Translations under genes and position numbers: made by a program
Origin: JAMXLO01 sp963749575
GTDB taxonomy: Bacteria > Pseudomonadota > Alphaproteobacteria > Acetobacterales > Acetobacteraceae
Reading direction: 5' to 3'
DNA length: 64,000 nucleotides
Assembly: GCA_963749575.1 (NCBI GenBank)
Contig: CAVVNM010000023.1
Span: 248,001-312,000 of the forward strand
The notes under the pieces: model-generated
Database searches by the model: none
The model's input: the letters and a program-made list of their open reading frames with translations, nothing else
Told to the model about the DNA's origin: nothing
In this document: positions 8,837 through 19,982 of the stretch, piece by piece
How the letters are laid out: each line of letters opens with the position of its first letter
Position numbering within the stretch: the first letter of the stretch is position 1

Positions 8837-10531
8837 ATGACCATGGCTCACGCGGGGCAGGAAGCTGGGGGTGCTCGCCGATCAACCGGATGGCGATTGC
8901 GGCATCTCGTCATGTTGGTCTGCGTCGCGACCGTCGCGTGGCCTTCCGCCGGCCGCGCCGATGCGATCCTGACCTGGAACAACGAACTGCTCGATGCAAC
9001 CCGGCAGACTTCGGCGTTTCTGGTCAATGGTCCACCCGAGGTGGCACGCGAGATCGCGATGGTAGGGGCTGCCATGTTCGACGCAGTCAATGCCGCGACC
9101 GGCCTGACCTATCGACCGTATGCCTTTACCGGGCCGGCGGTACCAGGCGCGTCGGTCGATGCAGCAGCGCTGTCGGCCGGCTATCAGGTCATGCTCAGCA
9201 TTTTCTCGAGCTCGCTATGGCAGATGGCCCCGCCCGCGAGCAATCCGGTGATTGCGGACAGTGTTCTGGCGAGCATCAACACGACCTACAATACGGCGCT
9301 GGCCGGCCTGAACCTGGCCGATCCACAGGTGCAGAGGGGCCTGGCGCTAGGGCAGGCCGCAGCCAGCGCCATCATCGCCAATCGGAGCAACGATGGCTCG
9401 TTCCAAGCGATCCAGAACGGCCTGAACACGTTCACGCCGCCAGGTTCCGGCACTGAACCCGGGGTATATGTGCCACCGAGCACCCGGCCGGCGATGTTTC
9501 CGACCTGGGGAACCGTCGCCCCATTCGGCACCACGATTGATACGATCCAGGGCTTCGAGAGCCAATTGCCCATTGTTCAGCAGCTCCAGCAGGAAGGTCT
9601 GCCGGCATTTATCCAGTCCGCGAATTACGCCAGCAATGTGCTGCAGACCGAGTGCACCGGCTCGGCGACGGCATTGCCGAGTGCCATTGCGAGCGCCTGT
9701 TCCGCCGCCGGCTTTCCGCCTGAGACACCGGCCCAGGCCACGGCGGCGCTATTCTGGAACGACCCCGGCGGGACCATGCAGCCGCCGGGTCACTGGTTGG
9801 AGATCGCTGACAACGTCATGACGATGACGCCGCCCGGCGAGCAGCTCAGCGAACTGCAACAGGCGCGGCTCACCGCACTCCTCGGCATCGCTGAATCCGA
9901 TGCGGGGCTCGGTGCCTGGGACGTGAAATATAAGGCGCTCCTGTGGCGGCCGATCACTGCGATCCGCGATTGCGACGACTGGAATCCCTTTTTCACCACC
10001 TGCGACCCTGCCTGGGCTTCGCTGATCGCGACACCTCCGCACCCCGATTATGTGGCTGGTCATCCGGCGTTCAGCGGCGCGGGCGCAACGGTGCTTGCGG
10101 GCTTCTTCGATGCTGACGACATCGCGTTCACGTCGACCTCGGACACCTATTGCAATTTCGGTACACCGGTGCGGGACACGAACGGCAACGTCACGGGTTG
10201 CAGCGTCTCCGGGGACGTCTTTACCCAGTGCAACGACATCCCGAGCGGCGGCACCCTGTTCAACGACAGCCCGCTGATCTGTCCGATCACCGAGCAGTTC
10301 AGCAGCTTCTCCGAGGCATCGTCCGGTCCGAGCGGAGCAACCTTCAGCCGGGTCGCGGGCGGGATACATACTCCATTCGCGGTGAACGACGCGCTGCAAT
10401 TGGGTGATCTGATCGGCGCCGAAGATCTCGCCAACAACCTGCAATTCGTGGCGGAACCGGCAACGGCGCTGCTGTTATTGCCCGGCCTGGCCGGCCTGTG
10501 GGTATCGTCGCGGCGTCAGAGCAGGTTTTAA
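8837..10531 (+). CDS. Vanadium-dependent haloperoxidase-like PAP2 protein with PEP-CTERM anchor
   Basis: Intact, 564 residues from the ATG at 8837, which has a purine-rich RBS; an upstream start at 8744 is possible. A signal peptide (LVMLVCVATVAWPSAGRADA) is followed by an all-alpha domain. Vanadate/phosphate-binding elements are visible in order: KYKALLWRP, HPDYVAGHPAFSGAGATVL and FSRVAGGIHTPFAVNDA (the R...G.H motif). The C-terminus, VAEPATALLLLPGLAGLWVS followed by RRQSRF, is a PEP-CTERM sorting signal cleaved by an exosortase. So it is an exported, probably surface-released enzyme; the halide or phosphate substrate is unknown. Confidence 0.85.
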   Translation: MTMAHAGQEAGGARRSTGWRLRHLVMLVCVATVAWPSAGRADAILTWNNELLDATRQTSAFLVNGPPEVAREIAMVGAAMFDAVNAATGLTYRPYAFTGPAVPGASVDAAALSAGYQVMLSIFSSSLWQMAPPASNPVIADSVLASINTTYNTALAGLNLADPQVQRGLALGQAAASAIIANRSNDGSFQAIQNGLNTFTPPGSGTEPGVYVPPSTRPAMFPTWGTVAPFGTTIDTIQGFESQLPIVQQLQQEGLPAFIQSANYASNVLQTECTGSATALPSAIASACSAAGFPPETPAQATAALFWNDPGGTMQPPGHWLEIADNVMTMTPPGEQLSELQQARLTALLGIAESDAGLGAWDVKYKALLWRPITAIRDCDDWNPFFTTCDPAWASLIATPPHPDYVAGHPAFSGAGATVLAGFFDADDIAFTSTSDTYCNFGTPVRDTNGNVTGCSVSGDVFTQCNDIPSGGTLFNDSPLICPITEQFSSFSEASSGPSGATFSRVAGGIHTPFAVNDALQLGDLIGAEDLANNLQFVAEPATALLLLPGLAGLWVSSRRQSRF

Positions 10532-10754
10532 TGGCTTCAGTCGCGCCCGGCCCACCAGCCGGGCCGCCTGCCGACTGGCAATTTGTTCGCCGTACGTCCA
10601 TATACTATGCGCCCAACGAGATCGCGTCGGGCTGGGTCCGCAGGCGCATTGTTGATGCCCGCGGCGAGCATGATTTGAAAGGGTTCGGCTAAAATGGCGC
10701 TGGCTGTCCCGGACCGCTCGGCCTGCGCCCCGGCGTTTCGAGGCGAAAACGATA

Positions 10755-13203
10755 ATGGATGATGCCCCGCTGCACCGGGAGCCTGCGGCTGCCAAATCCG
10801 GTTCCGCGACACCGCCGGGGGCAGTTCGGCGCGGACCGCCGGGCATTCGAATGCACCATCTGCTGTTTCTCGCCTTCATCGTGGTTACCGCGGTACCGAT
10901 CATTGTGCTGGCGCTGTGGGAGGAGCGTACCGTCCTACCAGCACGAGCTGGACTCCGTCCGTGAGCGTCATCTCCTGGTCGCGCGCAACCTGACCACTTC
11001 CATGTCGCGCTACGTGCGCGACGTGAAGGCGGCATTCGCCGTCGTGTTCCAAAGCGGTGCGCTGGACAAGCCGATCCCGGGACTTGCCGACCTGCTCGCA
11101 TCGCTGAATGTCATCCACATCTGCATCGTCGCGCCGGACGGAACGATCGAGAGCTGGCTGCACGGATTGATGCCGGCGCGGGCCACTGTGTTTGATCCTG
11201 GGCTGTTCGCCGAACTCAAGGCGCTCGCGGCCGAGGCGAATGGCCAGCCGCGGCTGAGCAATCTGCAACACGATGCGGCTGGGCAGCCGGTGTTCTACCT
11301 GGCCGAGGCGCTGGCCAATAATCGTCTCGGCGTCGGAGTTCTGTCCACCGAATATCTGGTGTCACTGCAGCAGGCGATCGCGTTCGGCGATCATGGTCAC
11401 GCCGTGATCACCGACGCCAAGGGCCAGGTCATCGCGCATCCGCTGAAGGATTGGGTTGCGGCGTCGCGGGATATCTCCGGCGTACCTGTCGTGGCGGCCA
11501 TGATGCGGGGACAGACCGGCGTCGGCCAATTCTACTCGCCGGCATTCAACGGCAACATGATCGCCGGGTTCGCGGTGGTTCCCGAGACCGGATGGGGCGT
11601 CATGGTACCGCAGCCGCTATCGGAGCTGCGGCGGCGCGCCGGGCAGGTGGCCCAGCTGGCGATCATCGTCGCAGTTGTATCGTTCGCTGCGGCGGCGTTC
11701 ATGAGCTGGCTGATCGCATTCTATCTGGCGCGCCCGGTCCGGTTGGTTGCGCACGCCGCGGAGGCCGTATTGGCCGGCAGCGAGAAGGTGTCGGCGCCGA
11801 ACTTCTCCAACGTGGTGCCGCTCGAGATCCGTCAGCTTGGGATGGCGTTCAACACCATGCTGGACGATCTGCGACGCAGAAACAGTGAAATCCGTCTCGC
11901 GCTGCACCAGGCGGAGGCGGCGAACCTGGCCAAGTCCCAGTTCCTCGCCAACATCAGCCACGAAATCCGCACACCGTTGAACGGTGTGGTCGGCATGATC
12001 GAACTCCTGCGACTGTCGATTCCTTCTCCGGACCAGGAGCGCTATATCGAGGCGGCATGCCAGTCGAGCCAGACCTTGCTGCATCTGATCGACGACGTGC
12101 TCGATCTCTCGAAGATCGAAGCCGGCAAGCTGGAACTGGAATATGCGCCGTTCCACCTGCCCTCGCTGATTCACGACGCGCGTTCGATGTTCTCGGATCT
12201 GGCGCGTGCCAAAGGGTTGGCACTGTCGGCCTCGATTGCCGGCGATCTCAACGTCGTATTGCTGGGCGACGCGCACCGCCTGCTGCAGATTCTCGCCAAC
12301 CTCGTCGGCAATGCCTTGAAGTTCACCAGCGAGGGTGGCGTGACGATCGGCGTCACCTGCCTCGATGATCGCGGGGCATCGCTGCGCCTGCGCTTCGACG
12401 TCACAGATTCCGGGATCGGCATCCCCGCCAGCAAGCAGGGCATGATCTTCGATGCCTTTTCGCAGGCTGACAGCTCGACCACCCGGCGTTACGGGGGCAC
12501 CGGCCTCGGGCTATCGATCGCGCGGCAGCTCTGTCACCTCATGGGTGGCGAAATCGGCGTGGACAGCGCCGTCGGCCAAGGCTCCACCTTCTGGTTCACT
12601 GCCGTGCTCGACAAACAGACCGAACCGGCTGGCTTCCCGATTGGCGAGGCGCGCGGCGAACCGCCGGCGCCCGCACCTGCCCTGTCCGCTCCGAACCTCA
12701 AGCCGGTTTCGCCGGCGCACCGGGATTTCCGGGATGCGCTTGGCCGCATCGGTCGAGCAACCATCCGCATCCTGCTGGTCGAGGACAATCAGGCCAATCT
12801 CCGCGTCACCCAGGCCCTGCTCGAGGCGATGGGCTGTACCGTCACCGCCGCCCGCAACGGCCTGGAGGCGGTGTCCATCTGTCAAACGGCGGCATTTGAC
12901 CTGATCCTGATGGATTGCCAGATGCCGGAAATGGATGGCTACGAGGCGGCCCGCGCGATCCGCCAACTCGAGGCGTTCCAAGCCCGCACCACGCCGATCG
13001 TGGCGCTGACCGCCCACGCACTCGATGGCAGCCGCGAACTCAGCCTTGCTGCCGGGATGAGTGACCATGTCACCAAGCCGATCACGCTCAGCGTGCTGAC
13101 AGCCAAGCTGGCCGACTGGCTGGGCGACGGGCTCAGGCCAGAACCGGCGACAGGCGTGACGTTCGATGGCGCAGCACCAGGGCACCGATCACCGCCAGAT
13201 TGA
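10755..13203 (+). CDS. Hybrid sensor histidine kinase with receiver domain
   Basis: The N-terminus (ATG 10755) carries a membrane helix (HLLFLAFIVVTAVPIIVLAL), after which the frame changes near 10920. Then come an extracytoplasmic Cache-like sensor (about residues 70-310), a second helix (AIIVAVVSFAAAAFMSWLIA), HAMP, HisKA with SHEIRTPLNG (phosphorylated His), HATPase (NLVGNALKF, DSGIGIP, GGTGLGLSI) and a C-terminal receiver with LILMDCQMPEMDG (phospho-Asp) and Lys in HVTKPI. No Hpt domain is seen. The last roughly 20 residues overlap the convergent MFS gene by 71 bp and may be read-through beyond the true stop. Confidence 0.92.
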
Positions 13204-14363
13204 GCAGGTTGAACAGGACGCCGACCGCAAAGGCCGGGGCATAGAACGCAAACCGGTCATACAGCGCACCGGCGAGCCAGCCACCCGCCGCCATGCCGAG
13301 CGAGCCGGGAAACAACATCGTTGGGATCCGCCAGCTTGCCTCCGAGGCGGGGAACAGTTCCCGCACCGCCAGGACATAACCCGGGATCAGTCCACCGAAA
13401 CCGAAGCCGAACACCGCGGATATGGTGAACAGGCCGATCTCGTCCTGGGTCAGCAGAAATCCCGACATCGCTGCCGCCTGTGCCGCGGAGGCCCAGAACA
13501 CCGTGCGCAGACCGCCGACCCGGTCCGCCATCCAGCCCCAGAACTGGCGCGCGAAGAACGCCGAACCGAGCAGCACCGACAGCATCGCCGCGCCCTGCGT
13601 GGGCGCGATGCCGATGTCGCTGCAGAAGGCAACAATGTGCGCGATCGGCATCGACATCGTCGTGCAGCAGCAGAACGACGCGAACGCCAACGCCGCCAGA
13701 ACCAGATTGGGCGGCAGGCCGAGCACCTTCTCGCCGACGGGTGGCCCGGCGTACATGCCCCCGAGCGCCGCTGCGTCAGGCGGGCGCCGCAGAAAGATCG
13801 CCGCCAGCGGCAGAATCAGGACGACGACGAAGACGGCATAGGCCAGCATGGTGTGGCGCCAGCCGATGGTATCGATGCCCAGCTGGAAGACCGCCGGCCA
13901 CAGCGCACCCGCAACGTACCTGACCGGCGGAGATCAGTGCGATCGCGGTGCCGCGCCGAACATCGAACCAGCGGCTGACATAGGTCATTAGCGGCGCGAA
14001 CATGCCGGCGGCGCCGAGCAGGCCGACCAGCAGGAAGCTGCTGATGTAGAGCTGCGTGAGACCCCCGAGCGAGGAAATGGTCAGCCCGGCGCCAATCATT
14101 GCAGCACCGAACAGCACTACCGCGCGCACGCCGATCCGCTCGGCAAGCCAGCCCATCGCGATACCGCCGCTACCGGCGCCGATGAAGGTCAGCCCCACGG
14201 CCAGTGCCGGTGCCGAACGGGTCGCGCCGAACTCGGCAGCGATCGGCTTCAGCGCCACCATGGTTGTCAGCGGTGCGCCATACGACACGCTCAGCACGAT
14301 CAGCGCTACGGTCGCGACCACCCAGGATGCCCGCGTCTCCACGCTGCCGGTCCGCACGCTCAT
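13133..14363 (-). CDS. MFS transporter (oxalate/formate antiporter-like), one frame break
   Basis: Twelve-helix major facilitator. The first half (MSVRTGSVETRASW..., VSYGAPLTTMVALKPIAAEF) is typical of the OFA/monocarboxylate group; the second half continues after a frame change near 13915 (GWRHTMLAYAVFVVVLILPL to RHRTSRLSPVLA). The loop 2-3 motif GWLAERIGVRAV is present. A start 27 bases further upstream (14390) is also possible. The substrate is unknown; relatives carry small organic acids. The 3' end overlaps the kinase gene tail-to-tail. Confidence 0.83.
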
Positions 14364-14543
14364 GGGTTCCGTGTCCTCGGTGCTTGCCACGGACGCTTAC
14401 AGCATTTCCCGGGTGACCGGAACTCGGTGGCGGCGCAGGCAGCGTATCGGTTCGAATTTCCGTTGCCGACATCATCCGGCTGGTGGGCAGCTCCTGGGGT
14501 GGACCGCTGCGCTCCGGCGATCAGGCTGGATTTTCCCGCCGCA

Positions 14544-15014
14544 TCAACCGCTTGAGACTGTGAGCACGATACCGAAAGCACCCGGCGATGGCGCTGTTGT
14601 GGGTTGGATCAGGACGGGCGGCTGGCCGGCGACAAACCCGACATGCGAAAGCAACTGCTGCACGGTGTCGGCTCGCTGCAGCGATATCGGGGACCCTGGA
14701 GCGTTCGAATCGGTCTCCGGCTCGATCACCACCTGCATGATCCGGGGGTCCAGCATGGCCTGCGTCACGCTTGCCAGTGTGTATCGACCGCAGTCACTCA
14801 GGTCCGCTGTCCGATTTACGAACAGCGAGGCCTCAGGCAACCGGATCCTCGTGCCGTTGGGCAGATATTCGATGCTTGCTTGAGAATTGCAGGGGTTGCT
14901 TGGACTGAGGCTGGCCGTCACGCGGTTGGAGAGCATCCGAGTGCTCGACGGCTCGGAGCAAGCTCCCAGGACAAGCAAGGTTGCGATTGCTGGCAGGAGA
15001 CAGGATCTCGCCAT
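14544..15014 (-). CDS. Lipoprotein with degenerate OmpA-like C-terminal domain
   Basis: 156 residues. The signal peptide and lipobox are MARSCLLPAIATLLVLGAC, with the cysteine as lipid anchor. The C-terminal two thirds (SLFVNRTADLSDCGRYTLAS, QVVIEPETDSNAPGSP, LQRADTVQQLLSHVGF) follow the OmpA/MotB peptidoglycan-binding pattern, including the ETDS version of the usual GHTDS motif. The key Arg of RA is kept in LQRADTV. It is probably outer-membrane anchored and may contact peptidoglycan weakly. No operon partner is evident. Confidence 0.6.
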   Translation of the reverse strand: MARSCLLPAIATLLVLGACSEPSSTRMLSNRVTASLSPSNPCNSQASIEYLPNGTRIRLPEASLFVNRTADLSDCGRYTLASVTQAMLDPRIMQVVIEPETDSNAPGSPISLQRADTVQQLLSHVGFVAGQPPVLIQPTTAPSPGAFGIVLTVSSG

Positions 15015-15140
15015 CGTTCCCTCCGATCATCCAGCTGCGGATATTGCGCGCTGCATCGCGACAGGCTGACCGCAAACGGTAGCCCGCGGGCGGCAAGACA
15101 TCCAGTGGTCCGATATCGCAAACCGAGACATCGCGGGCAG

Positions 15141-15911
15141 CTAGTTTCCCGCCGGCAACATGTGGCTGAGTGCGGTCTCGATCGGCTGACCCGATAGCTG
15201 CAGCAGACCCCCGAATGGCCGGTCCATTTCCAGCACCAGGAAAATCGCGCTGCCGATGGCCACCGACAGTACCAGGAACACGCCGTACATGGTCGCGTGT
15301 CGCGGTGCGTTGATGCCGAAGCTAAGGAAGATCGCGGCGATCCACAGCACCAGGGTTACAATGACGATGGGATGGACGTCGGATCCCCCGCGTTCGATCA
15401 GCAGCCAGCGTTCCCGTAACAGCGAGGTCGCAATCTGCAGTGCTTCTCCCGCGAGCGATTGCGTATCGCGCGTCGTCACCGGCAGTGCGCGGATCGCCGC
15501 GTGCACATGCTCCAGCAGTTCACCGGCAACGCGGTTCTCGACCAGGAACGGTCGATCGGACGCATGGAGCCAGACGTCATCCAACAGGCGGGTGGTGTAG
15601 TCGCGCAGCTGGCGTCGCACCCCCAGTGCCCCGTCGCCATAGTCGCGCAGCGTCTGGTCGAGCACGGTGAGGTCCGCGGCATAACTGCGCAAGGCTGCGT
15701 GGGTGCTGTCGTACGATGTCTTCACGGTCGCGATCAGCAGCCCCAGCACGAGCGATGCCAACACCGACAGCATCCCTGCACCGAGCCGGATGACATCGTG
15801 GGTTTCCTTGGACAAATGCTGCGCCGGCAGAACCCGGTGCAGGTTGAACCCCGCAATGCCGCTGACGAATACGGTGCCGGCGACCGCCACGCTGACCGCC
15901 AGGACATTCAC
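15141..15911 (-). CDS. DUF4239 (bestrophin-like) membrane protein
   Basis: Intact, 256 residues. Two N-terminal helices flank HRVLPAQHLSKETHDVIRLG, followed by a long helical soluble segment (AALRSYAADLTVLDQTLRDY) and two C-terminal helices ending ETALSHMLPAGN. This is the standard layout of the uncharacterised DUF4239 family. It ends near the small intergenic space before the enoyl-CoA hydratase-like gene; no functional link is visible. Confidence 0.75.
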   Translation of the reverse strand: MNVLAVSVAVAGTVFVSGIAGFNLHRVLPAQHLSKETHDVIRLGAGMLSVLASLVLGLLIATVKTSYDSTHAALRSYAADLTVLDQTLRDYGDGALGVRRQLRDYTTRLLDDVWLHASDRPFLVENRVAGELLEHVHAAIRALPVTTRDTQSLAGEALQIATSLLRERWLLIERGGSDVHPIVIVTLVLWIAAIFLSFGINAPRHATMYGVFLVLSVAIGSAIFLVLEMDRPFGGLLQLSGQPIETALSHMLPAGN

Positions 15912-15920
15912 CGGCCGTCT

Positions 15921-16928
15921 CTAGTTGAACAAAGCGGCGATCGTTGCCGGGTTCACGTCCTCGACCCGAGACGGCTGCCAGCGTGGCTTGCGGTCCTTGT
16001 CCACCACCATGGCGCGCACGCCCTCGGCGAAGTCGGGATGCCGCATCGTGGTCCGCGTCAGCGCCAACTCCGCTGCCTGGCATTGCGGCAGCGTCAGGTT
16101 TGTCCCACGACGCAACGCCTCCAGCGTCCAGCACAGCGCCGACGGCGACACCGTCCGTAACGCGGCCAAGGTCTGTGTCGCCCACGCTTCGCCGGTCGCC
16201 TCGAGCCGGTGCAGGATCTCGCTCATGCGGTCGGCACCGAAGCAGCGATCGATCGCCGCTCGTTGCGGTGCCAACGAGAACGGCGGCGGCGGCGTGCCAT
16301 GGGCACCCAGCGCCGCCGGCCCATCCTCGGCCAGCGCTTGCGATAGCGCCGGCAGGTCCGCGCGCGGTACGAAATGGGTGGCGAGTCCCGCGTGCACCGC
16401 ATCAGCACCCTGCATGCGCAACCCGGTGAGCCCGAGATACGCGCCGAGTTGGCCGGGCAGACGCGGCAGGAAGAACGTCGCGCCGATATCCGGGAAGAAG
16501 CCGATCGCGGTCTCGGGCATGGCGAACGCGGCCCGCTCGGTGGCGACGCGGTACGGCGCATGCACCGACACACCGATGCCGCCGCCCATGCAGATCCCGT
16601 CGATCAGCGCGATATATGGCTTGGGGTAGGTGGCGATCATCAGGTTGAGTTGGTATTCCTCGCGGAAGAACGTCTCGGCCCTGTGATGCTCGCCATCCAG
16701 TTCGTACTGGCGCAGCGCGCGCATATCGCCACCGGCGCAGAAGGCGCGGTCGCCGGCACCCTCGATCACGACGCCGTGGATCTGCGGATCATCGCGCCAT
16801 GTCTCGAGCGCGCGGGTGCAGGCGCGGATCATCGGCAGGTCGAGCGCGTTGAGCGTCTGCGGGCGATTCAGCACGATGCGCCCCACTCGCCCGTCGCGTC
16901 GGGCGATCACCGTCGGTTCGTCCTGCAT
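15921..16928 (-). CDS. Enoyl-CoA hydratase/isomerase family, 3-hydroxyisobutyryl-CoA hydrolase-like
   Basis: From MQDEPTVIARRDG at 16928, 335 residues. Crotonase-fold motifs: FCAGGDMRALR (oxyanion hole) and GICMGGGIGVSVHAPYR, then the MPETAIGFFPDIGATFFLPR block that is characteristic of 3-hydroxyisobutyryl-CoA hydrolases of valine breakdown. The length fits this subgroup, about 80 residues longer than simple hydratases, with the extra C-terminal domain (FAEGVRAMVVDKDRKPRWQP). No frame break. A longer start (17165) adds a basic, low-complexity leader and is less likely. Confidence 0.88.
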   Translation of the reverse strand: MQDEPTVIARRDGRVGRIVLNRPQTLNALDLPMIRACTRALETWRDDPQIHGVVIEGAGDRAFCAGGDMRALRQYELDGEHHRAETFFREEYQLNLMIATYPKPYIALIDGICMGGGIGVSVHAPYRVATERAAFAMPETAIGFFPDIGATFFLPRLPGQLGAYLGLTGLRMQGADAVHAGLATHFVPRADLPALSQALAEDGPAALGAHGTPPPPFSLAPQRAAIDRCFGADRMSEILHRLEATGEAWATQTLAALRTVSPSALCWTLEALRRGTNLTLPQCQAAELALTRTTMRHPDFAEGVRAMVVDKDRKPRWQPSRVEDVNPATIAALFN

Positions 16929-17065
16929 GCGCCTCTCCCGGATGGCCGCCGCATCTAGCGCACCGCTGCCGGTGGCGCCAAGGCGGCCCCCGGCTTTCGT
17001 TTCTGGCGGATTTCGCGGATTGTAGCGCTTTCGCCGCAGCGCAGGAACCTGGAGCCTGACATCGA

Positions 17066-18098
17066 ATGCATGCCCGCTCGCTTGTGGCCGCCACGGCGAT
17101 CCTCGCCCTGTCGTGCGGTCTCGCCGCGGCGCGGGATCTGACCGTGGTCGGCCGCGCACCTGCACTGGACGCGATCAAGGCAGGTGTTCGTCCGGCCGTT
17201 CGTCGAGGCGACGGCCATCCCGGTGCAGACCGAGGTCTGGGAAGGCGGCATCGACGCGCTGCGTACCCAGGCCAAGATGCCGGACAACGTCTGGGACCTG
17301 GTCATGGTGGACAGCGACGAACTGGCCAGGGTTGTTCGGAGGGTCTGTTCGAGAAGCTCGACTGGTCGGCGATCGGCGGCAAGGACCACTACCTGCCGCA
17401 GGCGGTCGAGCGATTGCGGCGTCGGCGCCGGCGTCGCGAGCCTGGTGCTGGCCTGGGACCGCGACAAGTTCCCCGCTACCCCCGGCTGGGCCGATTTCTG
17501 GGATGTCGCGAAGTACCCTGGCAAGCGCGGCCTGCACCAAGGCGTGCGCGGCAATCTGGAGTTCGCGCTGATCGCCGATGGCGTATCGCCCGGCGATGTC
17601 TACAAGGTGCTCGCGACCTCGGAGGGCGTCGATCGCGCCTTTCGCCGGCTGGATCAGCTCAAGCCATACATCGTGTGGTGGCACGACGACGCCGAGGCGG
17701 CGCGCATCCTGGCGTCCGGCGATGTGCTGATGACCAGCGCCTCCGCGCCGGCGATCGCGGTGGCGAACCGAACCACCCACCGCAATTTCGGGGTGCAGTG
17801 GACGGCAAGCCTCTACGAGGTGCAAAGCTGGGTCATCCTGAAGGGCAGCCCGAACCTGCGGGCTGCCACGCAGTTTCTCTACTTCGCCGGCACGCCGGCG
17901 ATCGAGGCGCGGCTGGTCGGCCTGTTCGGCGATGGCGGCCTGGCGAAGGGCGCCAATGACGGCCTGCCCGGCGACCTGGCGCAGATCTCGCCGACGATGC
18001 CGGCCAATCTGAACGTGGCGGTGCGGGTGGACGCGGGATTCTGGCACGACAACCTCGCCAAGCTGCGCCAGCGGTTCGAGACCTGGTTGCCGCATTGA
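17066..18098 (+). CDS. Periplasmic solute-binding protein, PotD-like, frame broken
   Basis: The signal peptide MHARSLVAATAILALSCGLA begins at 17066. Reading then switches frames near 17185, 17335 and 17410 to recover VFVRPFVEATAIPVQTEVWE, NVWDLVMVDSDELARV, GLFEKLDWSAIGGKDHYLP and FPATPGWADFWDVAKYPGKR. This is the family-1 (spermidine/putrescine, PotD/PotF) fold. It ends FETWLPH; the TGA overlaps the TTG start of mlaE, an unusual neighbour since no polyamine permease genes follow. Either the binding protein serves a transporter elsewhere or its ligand relates to the lipid system; the sequence does not decide. Confidence 0.8.
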
Positions 18099-19199
18099 CC
18101 GAGGCCGCCCGCCTATCGATCGAACAGCGCGACGGACGCGTGGTGATGGCGTTCGCGGGCAGGCTCGATGCGGCTTCGATCGGAGCGCTGTGGCGTTCGG
18201 CGATACGGGCGGCCGAACACGCGCACGGCCAGACGCTGGTGTTCGACCTCAGCGCGGTCTCGTTCAGCGACGTGGGTGGCGCGAGCTTCCTGGCCGCTAT
18301 CGAGGCGGCGCACGGCGATCCGGCGGAACTGGTCGGGGCGCGGGAACGGGTGACGGCATTGCTGCTGCGGGCGCGCGCCGCGACCCGAGCCGTTCCGCAC
18401 GGCGACAGCGTCCCCAGGGTCACGGTGCGCGACGTCATCGCTGCGGCATTCGGACTGCTGGCCGCCAGCATTGGCTTCATCGGCGAGGCCGCCGTGGCGA
18501 TCGTCCGGCTGCCGGCGCGGCGGCGGATGCTCCGCGTGCCCGATCTGCTGCGCTACATCGATCAAGCCGGCGTGCGGTCGCTGCCGCTGATCCTGCTGCT
18601 GGGCTATCTGATCGGCCTGATCCTGGCGTTCCAGTCGGCGATCCCGATGCGGCGATTCGGCGCCGACATCTTCGTCGCCAACCTGGTGGCGATCAGCCTG
18701 GTGCGCGAGCTTGGCCCGCTGCTGGCGGCGGTGATCCTGGCCGGCCGCACCGGCTCCGCCTTCGCCGCCGAGATCGGCACCATGAAGGTGAACGAGGAGA
18801 TCGATGCCCTGATGACGATGGGGCTGGATCCGATGACCATGCTGGTGCTGCCGCGCATCATCGCGGCGATGCTGGTGATGCCGGTCATGACCATGGCGCT
18901 CGACATCGCCGGCATGCTCGGGCATGGCGACCGTGATGCGTGGCTTCGGCTTTCCGCTGGTGACGATCGCCCGGCAGGTGCAGGACTGGGTGGATGCCGG
19001 CGATCTGTATGGCGGTCTGTTCAAGGCGATGTGCTTCGGTATCGCGGTCGCCGCGATCGGTTGCCGCGCCGGGCTGAGCACCGGCGTCGGACCCCGCGCC
19101 GTCGGTCTGTCGACCACCGCGGCGGTGGTCGGCGGCATTGTTGCCACGATCGCGCTCGACGGTGTGTTCGCCCTGATCTTCTATCGGCTGGACCTGTGA
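18095..19199 (+). CDS. mlaE: STAS-MlaE fusion permease of lipid-asymmetry transporter
   Basis: TTG start overlapping the previous stop. Residues about 1-90 form a STAS (MlaB-like) domain with LVFDLSAVSFSDVGGASFL; the rest is the MlaE permease, with LRYIDQAGVRSLPLILLLGY, FGADIFVANLVAISLVRELG and the signature EIGTMKVNEEIDALMTMGLD. The frame breaks near 18925 and resumes MRGFGFPLVTIARQVQDWVD, ending LIFYRLDL. Fusion of STAS and MlaE is common in alphaproteobacteria. It is the inner-membrane core of the Mla phospholipid transporter. Confidence 0.9.
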
Positions 19200-19982
19200 C
19201 CGCTGAGCCGATCATCCGCGTGGACGACGTGGCGCAGCGCTTCGGCGCACGCACCATCTTCCGCGACGTCTCGTTCACCGTGGACAGCGGCGAGGTGTTC
19301 GTCATCCTCGGCGGCTCAGGCTGCGGCAAGTCCACGCTGATGAAGCAGCTGATCGGCCTGCTGACGCCGAGTACCGGGCGCATCGAGATCTTCGGCCGTG
19401 CGATCACCGGCGCCGATCGGCGAGGCGGCACTGCGCGACGTGCAGCCGCAGGCTCGGCGTGATGTTCCAGTCCGGCGCGCTGTTCGGCTCGATGACCCTG
19501 CTGGAGAACGTCATGCTGCCGCTCGAGATGTTCACCGACCTGCCGCCGGAAGGACGCGAAGCGGTGGCGCGCGTGAAGCTCGGGCTGGTCGGCCTGGGCG
19601 ATGCCGCCGCACTGATGCCGGCGGAGATCTCCGGCGGCATGGCGCGGCGTGCCGGCATCGCGCGGGCGATGGCGCTCGATCCGCCGCTGCTGTTGCTCGA
19701 CGAACCGTCGGCCGGGCTGGATCCGATCACGTCCGCGGGACTGGATCGGCTGATCCTCGATCTGCGCCAGGACCTTGGCGCCACGTTCGTCGTGGTGACG
19801 CACGAGCTTGCCTCGATCCTGGCGATCGCCGATCGCTGCATCATGCTGGATCGAGGCCGCGTATCCCGATGCCGGCGGGGTGATCGCCGAAGGCGATCCG
19901 CGCGTGCTGCGCGACACCAGCACGCATCCCACCGTGCGCGCGCTTCTTCCGCCGCGAACTGCCGGCGGCGGCTGCGGCGTGA
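19196..19982 (+). CDS. mlaF: Mla transporter ATPase, frame broken
   Basis: GTG start, four-base overlap with mlaE. Walker A is GGSGCGKST; after a break near 19425 come MFQSGALFGSMTLLENVMLP, the variant signature ISGGMARRAGIARA (typical of MlaF) and Walker B LLLLDEPSAGLDP with VVTHE. A second break near 19855 leads into GGVIAEGDPRVLRDTSTHPT and a tail ending in an alanine run, with the TGA sharing one base with the mlaD ATG. All nucleotide-binding motifs are present. Confidence 0.9.
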
